DNA of 64,000 bases, taken from contig NZ_CDDB01000068.1 of assembly GCF_000820105.1 (NCBI RefSeq), positions 146,226-210,225 on the forward strand, written 5' to 3'. Each line of letters starts with the position of its first letter. Within the stretch, counting starts at the first letter, position 1. Both the position numbers and the translations under genes were made by a program. This DNA is from Aeromonas schubertii (GTDB lineage Bacteria; Pseudomonadota; Gammaproteobacteria; Enterobacterales; Aeromonadaceae). The notes beneath the pieces were generated by a model. That model made no database searches and was not told the DNA's origin. It worked only from the letters and a program-made list of their open reading frames with translations. Of this stretch, positions 28,059-35,659 are shown piece after piece.

Positions 28059-29181
28059 GACCGATCAGGAACGATCGGAGTTACCCACCGGTAAACGACT
28101 TCAGGAAGCACGGGACAAGGGTCAGATCCCCCGTTCTCGCGAGTTGGGGACGGCCAGCGTCCTGCTGGCGGCCTGCTTTGCCCTGATGATGATTAAAGGG
28201 AGTCTTGCCTCCTCGCTGGTCTCCATCTTTCGACAGGGTTTCTCGCTGGAGCGCGAGCAGATCTTCGATCCCCATGCCATGGGGACTCTGCTGACCGAGT
28301 TGATCAAGGCCTTGATTGAACCGCTTGGCATTCTCTTCTTTCTGGTCATGGTGGCCTCGTTTGTCGGCAATATCCTGATGGGGGGATTTAACTTCTCCAC
28401 CGAGGCGATGCTGCCCAAGTTTAACAAGCTCAATCCCCTCAATGGCCTCAAGCGCATGTTTGGGGTCCAGTCGTTGGTCGAGTTGCTCAAGTCCATCGCC
28501 AAAGTGCTCTTTATCGCCCTCTTTGCCTGGTGGTTGCTGGCCAGTCAGTTCGATCACCTGATGCATCTCTCCGTCGAGGGGTTTCCTGGCGGGGTGATCG
28601 ATGCCCTCGAACTCTTCCTGTGGATGATAGTGGTGCTTTGTTGCTCACTCTTGCCCATCGTCGCCATCGATGTGCCCTTCCAGCAGTGGAACCATATGCG
28701 CCAGCTCAAGATGACCAAGCAGGAGGTCAAGGACGAGTATCGGGATACCGAGGGCAAACCCGAGGTCAAGGGGAGGATCCGTCGCCTGCAGATGGAGATG
28801 GCGATGCGGCGTATGATGGGAGACGTCCCCAAGGCCGATGTTGTCATCACCAACCCGAGTCACTACTCGGTGGCCCTGCAGTATGATCCCAAGCGACCCG
28901 GTGCAGCGCCCAAGGTGCTGGCCAAAGGGGTCGACGAGGTGGCGATGAAGATCCGCGAGATTGCCCGTGAGTACGAGATACCGATCCTGCCCTCACCGGC
29001 ACTGACCCGTGCCATCTACCACAGCACCGAACTGGGTCACGAAATCCCGGAGGGACTCTTCGCGGCGGTGGCGCAGGTGCTGGCTTATGTCTATCAACTC
29101 AAGCAGTTCCGTCGTGGGCGGGGACATCGTCCGAGACCCCTGGCTCAGGAGCTGCCTATCCCCGACGAGTATCGCAAGTGA
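28051..29181 (+). CDS. flhB: Flagellar export switch protein FlhB
   Basis: Export-gate protein that changes substrate class from rod/hook to filament after self-cleavage. 376 residues: basic N-terminus, four membrane helices, and the cytoplasmic domain from about 210. The cleavage motif reads NPSH (in VITNPSHYSVALQY) where most FlhB proteins have NPTH. Asn-Pro and His are kept, so cleavage is probably intact. Starts in the end of fliR with a GGAGG site. Confidence 0.96.
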   Translation: MAETDQERSELPTGKRLQEARDKGQIPRSRELGTASVLLAACFALMMIKGSLASSLVSIFRQGFSLEREQIFDPHAMGTLLTELIKALIEPLGILFFLVMVASFVGNILMGGFNFSTEAMLPKFNKLNPLNGLKRMFGVQSLVELLKSIAKVLFIALFAWWLLASQFDHLMHLSVEGFPGGVIDALELFLWMIVVLCCSLLPIVAIDVPFQQWNHMRQLKMTKQEVKDEYRDTEGKPEVKGRIRRLQMEMAMRRMMGDVPKADVVITNPSHYSVALQYDPKRPGAAPKVLAKGVDEVAMKIREIAREYEIPILPSPALTRAIYHSTELGHEIPEGLFAAVAQVLAYVYQLKQFRRGRGHRPRPLAQELPIPDEYRK

Positions 29182-29234
29182 CGGTGTTCTGACGACACAG
29201 AGATAACCCATTGATAATCCTTGTGATAGATAAA

Positions 29235-29250
29235 TGGAACGGTTTTTGCT
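29235..29250 (+). promoter_or_regulatory. Sigma-54 promoter of flhA
   Basis: TGGAAC and TTGCT, with ten bases between GG (29236-29237) and GC (29248-29249). It lies 37 bases upstream of flhA, in the only sizeable gap between flhB and flhA, so the flhA-flhF-flhG-fliA genes can be expressed as a second RpoN unit. Confidence 0.85.
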
Positions 29251-29286
29251 TTGTGGGGCTAGGTGTAGTCAGACGCGATACGAACG

Positions 29287-31389
29287 ATGGAAATGACCCA
29301 GATGCTGACCCGGCTAAAAGGGTATAGAAGCCTCTTCTCCAAGGGATTGGGCACCCCCTTGTTGGTGTTGGCCGCCCTCGGCATGGTGGTGCTGCCCATG
29401 CCGGCCTTCCTGCTGGATATTCTCTTTTCGTTCAACATCGCCCTGGCCATGGTGGTGCTTCTGGTCGCCGTCTACACCCGGCGCCCGCTGGAGTTTGCCG
29501 CTTTTCCGACCGTATTGCTGATCGCTACCTTGTTGCGTCTAGCACTGAACGTGGCGTCAACCCGGGTGGTGCTGCTCGAGGGTCACAATGGTCCCGCGGC
29601 GGCGGGCCATGTCATCGAGGCGTTTGGCTCTGTGGTCATCGGCGGCAACTATGCGGTTGGTCTCATCGTCTTCTTGATCCTGATGATCATCAACTTCGTG
29701 GTGGTCACCAAGGGTGCCGGCCGTATTTCCGAGGTGAGCGCCCGTTTCACCCTCGATGCCATGCCCGGCAAACAGATGGCTATCGACGCCGACCTCAACG
29801 CCGGCCTCATCAACCAGGAAGAGGCGAAGAAGCGCCGTCAGGAGGTGACCTCTGAGGCGGATTTCTACGGCTCGATGGACGGTGCTTCCAAATTTGTAAA
29901 AGGGGATGCCATCGCCGGCATCATGGTGCTCTTTATCAACATCATCGGTGGCTTCATCATCGGCATGGTGCAGCATGGGCTGAGCTTTGGTGAAGCGACC
30001 CGCATCTATACCCTGCTCACCATAGGTGATGGTCTGGTGGCCCAGATCCCCTCCCTGATGCTCTCTATTGCCGCCGCCATCATAGTCACGCGTCAAAATA
30101 CCGATCAGGACATGGGGCAGGCGGTGTTGGGTCAGCTCTTCAATAATCCGCGCTCTCTCATCATTACTGCCGCCATCTTGCTGATCATGGGGGTGGTACC
30201 GGGTATGCCCCATATGGCATTCCTCTCCCTTGGGGTGCTCTGTGCCGGTATCGCCTGGTGGCTGCTGCAGCGCGAGAAGCGGCTGGCGGCCCAGCCCAAG
30301 GAGGACAGTGCGCTGCAAGGAGAGCTGGAGACGCCGCACGAGCATCGTGACTTGAGCTGGGACGATGTGATGCCGGTGGATGTGATAGGCCTTGAGGTGG
30401 GCTATCAGTTGATCCCCCTGGTCGATCGTAGCCAGGGAGGGGAGCTGTTGACCCGGATCAAGGGAGTGCGCAAGAAGCTCTCTCAGGAGCTGGGCTTTCT
30501 GGTGCCTGCGGTACATATTCGCGACAACCTGGATCTGGCACCCAATCAGTACCGTATCACCCTGATGGGGGTGAGCACGGGTGAGGCGCAGATCTACCAC
30601 GACAAGGAGATGGCCATCAACCCGGGCCAGGTCTTTGGCTCCATCAATGGGGTCCCGACACGGGATCCCGCGTTTGGCCTCGAGGCGCTCTGGATAGGCA
30701 AGGATCAGGTCTCCCATGCCCAGACTCTGGGTTATACGGTAGTGGATGCGGCGACCGTGGTGGCCACTCACCTCAGCCAGCTGCTCTCCAATCAGGCGGC
30801 ACTGCTGCTGGGGCACGACGAGGTACAGCAACTGCTCGACATGGTGGCCAAGCATCAGGCCAAGTTGGTCGACGGTCTGGTTCCCGAGGTGATCTCCATG
30901 GGCAATCTGGTCAAGGTGCTGCAAAACCTGCTGGGTGAAGGGGTGCCGATCCGCGACATGCGCACCATACTGCAAACGTTGGTGGAGTATGCCCCCCGCA
31001 GCCAGGATCCTGAGGTGTTGACCGCCGCATGCCGTATCGCCCTGCGTCGCCTCATCGTGCAAGAGATCGCCGGGACCGAGGCCGAGTTGCCGGTGATTAC
31101 TCTGGCGCCAGAGCTGGAACGTATATTGCATCAGTCGCTTCAGGCTGGTGGCAGTGAAGGGGCCGGTATTGAGCCGGGCCTGGCCGAGCGGATGCAGAGG
31201 TCACTGGCCGAGGCAACCCAGCAGCAGGAGTTGGAGGGTCAGCCTGCTGTATTGCTGACATCGGGAATTTTGCGCAACACCCTTGCCAAGTTTGTGAAGA
31301 ATGCGATTCCGGGGTTGCGCGTCCTGTCCTACCAGGAAGTGCCTGACGACAAACAGATCCGTATCGTCAGCGCGGTGGGACAGAACTAG
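29287..31389 (+). CDS. flhA: Flagellar export gate protein FlhA
   Basis: Large gate subunit forming a nonameric cytoplasmic ring for chaperone-substrate docking. 700 residues: eight predicted membrane segments in the first 330, with the FHIPEP-family block LRLALNVASTRVVLL and RFTLDAMPGKQMAIDADLNAG, then a soluble C-terminal domain (GLEVGYQLIPLVD, LSQELGFLVPAVHIRDNL). Preceded by its own sigma-54 promoter. Confidence 0.97.
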   Translation: MEMTQMLTRLKGYRSLFSKGLGTPLLVLAALGMVVLPMPAFLLDILFSFNIALAMVVLLVAVYTRRPLEFAAFPTVLLIATLLRLALNVASTRVVLLEGHNGPAAAGHVIEAFGSVVIGGNYAVGLIVFLILMIINFVVVTKGAGRISEVSARFTLDAMPGKQMAIDADLNAGLINQEEAKKRRQEVTSEADFYGSMDGASKFVKGDAIAGIMVLFINIIGGFIIGMVQHGLSFGEATRIYTLLTIGDGLVAQIPSLMLSIAAAIIVTRQNTDQDMGQAVLGQLFNNPRSLIITAAILLIMGVVPGMPHMAFLSLGVLCAGIAWWLLQREKRLAAQPKEDSALQGELETPHEHRDLSWDDVMPVDVIGLEVGYQLIPLVDRSQGGELLTRIKGVRKKLSQELGFLVPAVHIRDNLDLAPNQYRITLMGVSTGEAQIYHDKEMAINPGQVFGSINGVPTRDPAFGLEALWIGKDQVSHAQTLGYTVVDAATVVATHLSQLLSNQAALLLGHDEVQQLLDMVAKHQAKLVDGLVPEVISMGNLVKVLQNLLGEGVPIRDMRTILQTLVEYAPRSQDPEVLTAACRIALRRLIVQEIAGTEAELPVITLAPELERILHQSLQAGGSEGAGIEPGLAERMQRSLAEATQQQELEGQPAVLLTSGILRNTLAKFVKNAIPGLRVLSYQEVPDDKQIRIVSAVGQN

Positions 31390-31405
31390 TGAGCGGAGAT
31401 GACAG

Positions 31406-32812
31406 GTGAAGATTAAGCGGTTTTTTGCCAAGGACATGCGCACTGCGTTGGCAGAGGTCAAGGAGACGTTAGGCCCTGACGCTGTGATCATGTCCAATAA
31501 AAAGGTCACCGGAGGAGTCGAGATTGTCGCCGCTGTGGATTATCAGTCTCAAACGGTGTCAAGCAAGGAGCCTGCGCGTGCCTCTTTAGGGGATGAACGC
31601 GTCAATATTTCGACGGCTGGTCGTCAAATGACGACCGCTACAGCGTCAAAAGAGGAGCACTACGCCGATAGTTTGGCGGCGTTGCTCGCCCGCCAGCAGC
31701 AGGCGAAGGGGGGTGGACAACGGGTTGCCCCCTCTGTCGCCCCCGTTGCCGAGGGGGCCCCCCGTACCCTGGCCGAGCAGGCCCAATGGGAGGCACAGCC
31801 TCAGGCCAAGCCCAGAGCACGCAGTAATGGCGCGGCTCGGACTGCCAATACGGCTCGCGAGGGCGCCCCACGCGATCGGGAGCTTGAGGGGATGCGCCAG
31901 GAGATGGCCAGCATTCGTAAGCTGCTCGAGCATCAAATCTCCGGCCTGATGTGGCAAGAGGTGGAGCGGCGTGAACCCATGCGTGCCCTGCTTATCAAAG
32001 AGCTCAAGAAGATAGGCTTCGACGATGCCTATGCCGATCAGTTGGCGGGCATGGTGCCCGAGGACATGTCCGTGCACGAGGGCATGGCGCAGATCGCCGA
32101 GATCCTCACCTCCCAGCTCAGGGTGGGCGAGGATGAAATCTTGCGTCAGGGAGGAGCGGTGGCACTGCTTGGCCCCACCGGGGTGGGCAAGACCACGACC
32201 ATCGCCAAGCTGGCCGCCCGTTTTGCCATGAAATATGGTGCCGATCAGGTGGCGCTCATCACCACGGACAATTATCGGATCGGGGCGCATGAGCAGTTGC
32301 AAACCTATGGCCGCATCATGGGGTGCCCGGTGCGTCAGGTGCGCGATGCCGAGGAGTTGGCCTCTGTGCTCTATCAGTTCCGTCACCGCCGCCTGGTGCT
32401 GATCGACACGGCCGGCATGGGCCAACGGGACGTCCGTCTGACCGAGCAACTCGACACCCTGGTCAAAAATTCCAAGGTCCGTATCCGCAGCTATCTGGTG
32501 ATGTCGGCAACGTCTCAGCGCCGTGTCATGCAAGAGGCGGTCGACCATTTCAAGCGCATTCCGCTGAGCGGATGCATCCTGACCAAGCTCGACGAGAGCT
32601 TGAATCTCGGGGAAGTCATCAACGTTTGCATCCAGAACACCCTGCCCATCTCCTATGTGACCGATGGACAGCGAGTTCCGGAGGATATTCAGGTTGCCAA
32701 CTCGGCACAACTGATCGGTTCGGCGTTAGGCTCGCTGGAGCGGCAGGTGGAGGAGCCCTATTTCTGGGGGGCCGGGTTTGGTGAGGCTGAAGATTCGGAG
32801 TTTTATGAGTAA
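31406..32812 (+). CDS. flhF: Polar flagellar GTPase FlhF
   Basis: SRP-type GTPase that places the flagellum at the pole. 468 residues from a GTG start: N-terminal basic B domain (MKIKRFFAKDMRTALAEVKE), a variable linker, then NG domains with G1 ALLGPTGVGKTTTIAKLA, the TTDNYRIGAHEQL motif, VLIDTAGMGQ and TKLDESLNLG. Its presence with flhG supports a polar, number-controlled flagellum. Stop overlaps flhG by eight bases. Confidence 0.96.
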   Translation: MKIKRFFAKDMRTALAEVKETLGPDAVIMSNKKVTGGVEIVAAVDYQSQTVSSKEPARASLGDERVNISTAGRQMTTATASKEEHYADSLAALLARQQQAKGGGQRVAPSVAPVAEGAPRTLAEQAQWEAQPQAKPRARSNGAARTANTAREGAPRDRELEGMRQEMASIRKLLEHQISGLMWQEVERREPMRALLIKELKKIGFDDAYADQLAGMVPEDMSVHEGMAQIAEILTSQLRVGEDEILRQGGAVALLGPTGVGKTTTIAKLAARFAMKYGADQVALITTDNYRIGAHEQLQTYGRIMGCPVRQVRDAEELASVLYQFRHRRLVLIDTAGMGQRDVRLTEQLDTLVKNSKVRIRSYLVMSATSQRRVMQEAVDHFKRIPLSGCILTKLDESLNLGEVINVCIQNTLPISYVTDGQRVPEDIQVANSAQLIGSALGSLERQVEEPYFWGAGFGEAEDSEFYE

Positions 32813-33689
32813 CGTATATATGGATCAGGCAAGTGGGCTGCGCAAAATGCGTCAAAATAACCGGGTTAAGGTGATTGCGGTTTCCGGTGGCAAGGGGGGC
32901 GTTGGCAAGACCAACGTCACCCTTAATGTGGCCGGGGCCATGGCGGCCCAGGGCAAGCGGGTCATGGTACTCGATGCTGACCTGGGGCTGGCAAACGTGG
33001 ATGTGATGCTGGGTCTGCGGGTCCATCGCAACCTCTCCCACGTGCTTTCGGGAGAGTGCACACTCGATGACATCATCATCGAGGGACCCAACGGCATGAT
33101 GATAGTGCCGGCTACCTCGGGTACTCAATCCATGGTGGAGCTGTCACCGGCGCAACATGCCGGTCTTATCAGGGCCTTTAGCGAGATGAAGACCCAGATC
33201 GATGTTTTGATGGTGGACACGGCGGCCGGTATCTCCGACATGGTTCTGAGCTTCGCGCGTGCCGCTCAGGACATCATGGTCGTGGTGTGTGACGAGCCGA
33301 CCTCCATCACGGATGCCTATGCCCTGATGAAGATCCTCTCCAAGGAGCATGGCGTCTATCGCTTCAAGGTAGTGGCCAACATGGTTCGCAGCCTGCGCGA
33401 AGGGCAGGAGCTGTTCGCCAAATTGACCCGAGTGACCGATCGTTTCCTTGAGACTTCGCTGGAATTGGTCGCCTGTATACCCTATGACACGAATCTGAGG
33501 CAGGCAGTGCGAAAACAGAAGCTGATCGTGGATGCGTTCCCCAAGTCTCCTGCCTCACTGGCCTTCAGAGCGCTGGCCAACAAGGCAGCGAGCTGGCCTG
33601 TGCCCAGCCAGCCGGGGGGACACCTAGAGTTTTTCCTCGAGAGTCTGCTGCAAAATCCGGCCACCATGAAGGAAGGTTCGCGTGAATAA
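32805..33689 (+). CDS. flhG: Flagellar number regulator FlhG (FleN)
   Basis: MinD-like ATPase that limits flagella to one, by restraining FlhF and, in related species, the master regulator. 294 residues with the N-terminal DQASGLRKM activation helix, deviant Walker A SGGKGGVGKTNVTLN, VLDADLGLANVDVMLGL and VDTAAGISDMVLSF. ATG at 32805 overlaps the flhF stop; an ATG at 32820 is also possible. Stop overlaps fliA by eight bases. Confidence 0.96.
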   Translation: MSNVYMDQASGLRKMRQNNRVKVIAVSGGKGGVGKTNVTLNVAGAMAAQGKRVMVLDADLGLANVDVMLGLRVHRNLSHVLSGECTLDDIIIEGPNGMMIVPATSGTQSMVELSPAQHAGLIRAFSEMKTQIDVLMVDTAAGISDMVLSFARAAQDIMVVVCDEPTSITDAYALMKILSKEHGVYRFKVVANMVRSLREGQELFAKLTRVTDRFLETSLELVACIPYDTNLRQAVRKQKLIVDAFPKSPASLAFRALANKAASWPVPSQPGGHLEFFLESLLQNPATMKEGSRE

Positions 33690-34398
33690 AGCCCAGGCAT
33701 ACTTACGCCATCAGGATTCCTATGCATTGGTCGAGCGCCACTCCCCTCTGGTCAAGCGCATCGCCCAGCATCTGCTGGCACGCCTGCCCAGCAGCGTGCT
33801 GCTCGATGACCTGATCCAGGCGGGTATGATTGGGCTCATTGAGGCCTCTCGCAACTTTGATGGCAGCAAAGGGGCCAGTTTTGAGACCTATGCGGGAATC
33901 CGAATTCGGGGAGCCATGCTCGACGAGATCCGTCGTGGTGACTGGGTACCCCGTTCGGTTCACCGTAACAGCCGCATGATAGCCGAGGCTATCGATCAGG
34001 TTGAGAAGCAGCACGGCAGGGATGCCCGTGACACCGAGGTTGCGGCACAACTCGGTGTGGGCATGGAGGAGTATCACTCCATGTTGCAAGATGTGTCGTG
34101 CGGCAAGATCATTGGCATCGAAGATCTCGGGGTCAGCGAGGATGTGCTGGGCGGGGAGGGGGCGAGCGTCACCCACGGCTATGAAGATGTGGCGGCCGAG
34201 CGCTTTCAGTCTGCCTTGGCCGATAACATCGCCAAGCTACCGGAGCGCGAGGCGCTGGTGCTCTCCCTCTATTACGACGAAGAGCTGAATTTGCGGGAGA
34301 TCGGCGAGATTCTCAACGTCAGCGAGTCGCGCGTCAGTCAAATTCATAGCCAGGCAATGCACAGATTGCGTGCCAGGTTGCGTGATTGGCAAGCATAA
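33682..34398 (+). CDS. fliA: Flagellar sigma factor sigma-28
   Basis: Sigma factor for late flagellar and chemotaxis genes. 238 residues from a GTG start: region 2 (LPSSVLLDDLIQAGMIGLIE, RIRGAMLDEIRRGDWVPRS), region 3, and region 4 helix-turn-helix (LREIGEILNVSESRVSQIHS). The start lies within the end of flhG (GTGAATAA). Followed by a 114-base gap before cheY. Confidence 0.96.
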   Translation: MNKAQAYLRHQDSYALVERHSPLVKRIAQHLLARLPSSVLLDDLIQAGMIGLIEASRNFDGSKGASFETYAGIRIRGAMLDEIRRGDWVPRSVHRNSRMIAEAIDQVEKQHGRDARDTEVAAQLGVGMEEYHSMLQDVSCGKIIGIEDLGVSEDVLGGEGASVTHGYEDVAAERFQSALADNIAKLPEREALVLSLYYDEELNLREIGEILNVSESRVSQIHSQAMHRLRARLRDWQA

Positions 34399-34478
34399 CT
34401 CTTTGTACTGTCTACACTAAAAAAACGGTGTAGGGCATAATAGTCACCACAAGTATCTGCATTCTGCATCATGAACGC

Positions 34479-34498
34479 CGGCCGTCTGCAGACGGCCG
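34479..34498 (+). promoter_or_regulatory. Perfect 20-base palindrome upstream of cheY
   Basis: Ten bases on each side of the centre match exactly (arms CGGCCGTCTG and CAGACGGCCG). It ends three bases before the AGGAGGGA ribosome site of cheY. No T-run follows, so it is not a normal terminator. It could be an operator or an mRNA hairpin that affects cheY translation or marks a processing point between fliA and the che genes. Gap 34399-34512 has no promoter I can assign with confidence. Confidence 0.6.
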
Positions 34499-34512
34499 TT
34501 TAGGAGGGAATT

Positions 34513-34896
34513 TTGGACAAGAACATGAAAATCCTCATTGTTGATGACTTCTCGACAATGCGTCGGATTATCAAGAACTTGCTAAGAGATCTTGGCTTCA
34601 ACAACACCCATGAAGCCGATGACGGCAACACAGCCCTGCCCATGCTCAAAAACGGTGATTTCCAGTTTGTCGTAACCGACTGGAACATGCCTGGCATGCA
34701 AGGGATCGACCTGCTCAAGGCCATTCGTGCCGATGACAAGCTCAAGCATCTTCCTGTCCTGATGGTGACGGCTGAAGCCAAGCGTGAACAGATCATTGAG
34801 GCAGCACAGGCCGGGGTGAACGGCTATATCGTCAAGCCTTTCACTGCAGCCACTCTCAAAGAGAAGCTCGACAAGATCTTCGAGCGCATTGGCTGA
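34513..34896 (+). CDS. cheY: Chemotaxis response regulator CheY
   Basis: Single-domain receiver that binds FliM when phosphorylated. 127 residues with the acid pair in [11 protein letters not shown], acceptor Asp in [11 protein letters not shown], Thr in MVTAEAKRE and Lys in YIVKPFTA. The start is a TTG at 34513: AGGAGGGA lies at the right distance for it and too far from the ATG at 34525, and vibrio CheY proteins share the NKNMKIL start. First gene of the che block. Confidence 0.96.
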   Translation: MDKNMKILIVDDFSTMRRIIKNLLRDLGFNNTHEADDGNTALPMLKNGDFQFVVTDWNMPGMQGIDLLKAIRADDKLKHLPVLMVTAEAKREQIIEAAQAGVNGYIVKPFTAATLKEKLDKIFERIG

Positions 34897-34910
34897 GAGG
34901 AGCCCCAAGG

Positions 34911-35648
34911 ATGATGGTCAAGACGAGCGCAATCATTACGCTTGAGCAGGCACGGACGCTCGTCTCCCTTCTCGAGCAGGAGGAGTTTGGCAGAGCAGAC
35001 GAATTGTTGGCCGAGGTATGCGTACCTAACGCCAGCTCCCTGTTTGAGAAGGTGGGTCAACTGACTCGCCAACTCCACACCTCCCTTAATGAGTTTCGAT
35101 TGGATCCTCGCATTCCGACCCTTGCGACCCATGAGATCCCCGACGCCCGTGAGCACCTCAGCTATGTCATTGACATGACCGACAAGGCGGCCAATAGAAC
35201 CATGGATGCCGTCGAGGCGAGTTTGCCCATCGCAGATCGTCTCAATGACGGGATCCAGTCCGTTCTACCCAATTGGCAGGCTCTGATGGGGCGCAGCCTC
35301 GATGTGGGCCAGTTCAAGGTTTTGTGTCATCAACTCGATGATTTTCTTAAGTCTTCTGAGGCGGACGCCGATACGTTAAGGCAACTGTTGACTGAAATTC
35401 TGATGGCTCAGGATTTTCAGGACCTCACCGGCCAGATGATTCGCAAAGTCATCAAGCTGGTTCAGGAGGTCGAGACTAAATTAGTAGAGATGTTGACGAT
35501 GTTTGGTGATGTCGGAGCTGAACCCCCGAAACCCGTGCCTCGCAACGCGATCGAAGCAGAAGGTCCCATCATCAATGCCGAACATCGCGATGATGTGGTC
35601 AATGGCCAGGATGACGTGGATGACCTTCTCTCCAGTCTTGGATTCTAA
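34911..35648 (+). CDS. cheZ: CheY-phosphate phosphatase CheZ
   Basis: Removes phosphate from CheY. 245 residues, long-helix protein with the catalytic segment MAQDFQDLTGQMIRKVIKLV (active Gln) and the C-terminal CheY-tethering peptide DDVDDLLSSLGF. Two adjacent ATG codons (34911 and 34914); the AAGG element touches the first, so the second may be used. Confidence 0.95.
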   Translation: MMVKTSAIITLEQARTLVSLLEQEEFGRADELLAEVCVPNASSLFEKVGQLTRQLHTSLNEFRLDPRIPTLATHEIPDAREHLSYVIDMTDKAANRTMDAVEASLPIADRLNDGIQSVLPNWQALMGRSLDVGQFKVLCHQLDDFLKSSEADADTLRQLLTEILMAQDFQDLTGQMIRKVIKLVQEVETKLVEMLTMFGDVGAEPPKPVPRNAIEAEGPIINAEHRDDVVNGQDDVDDLLSSLGF

Positions 35649-35659
35649 TGGAGTGACGA

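Noticed and set aside
34418-34441. Sigma-28 promoter for cheY
   Set aside because: TAAA and GGGCATAA occur, but the spacing is about four bases short and the GCCGATAA element is poor. A sigma-70 reading has no -35 box.
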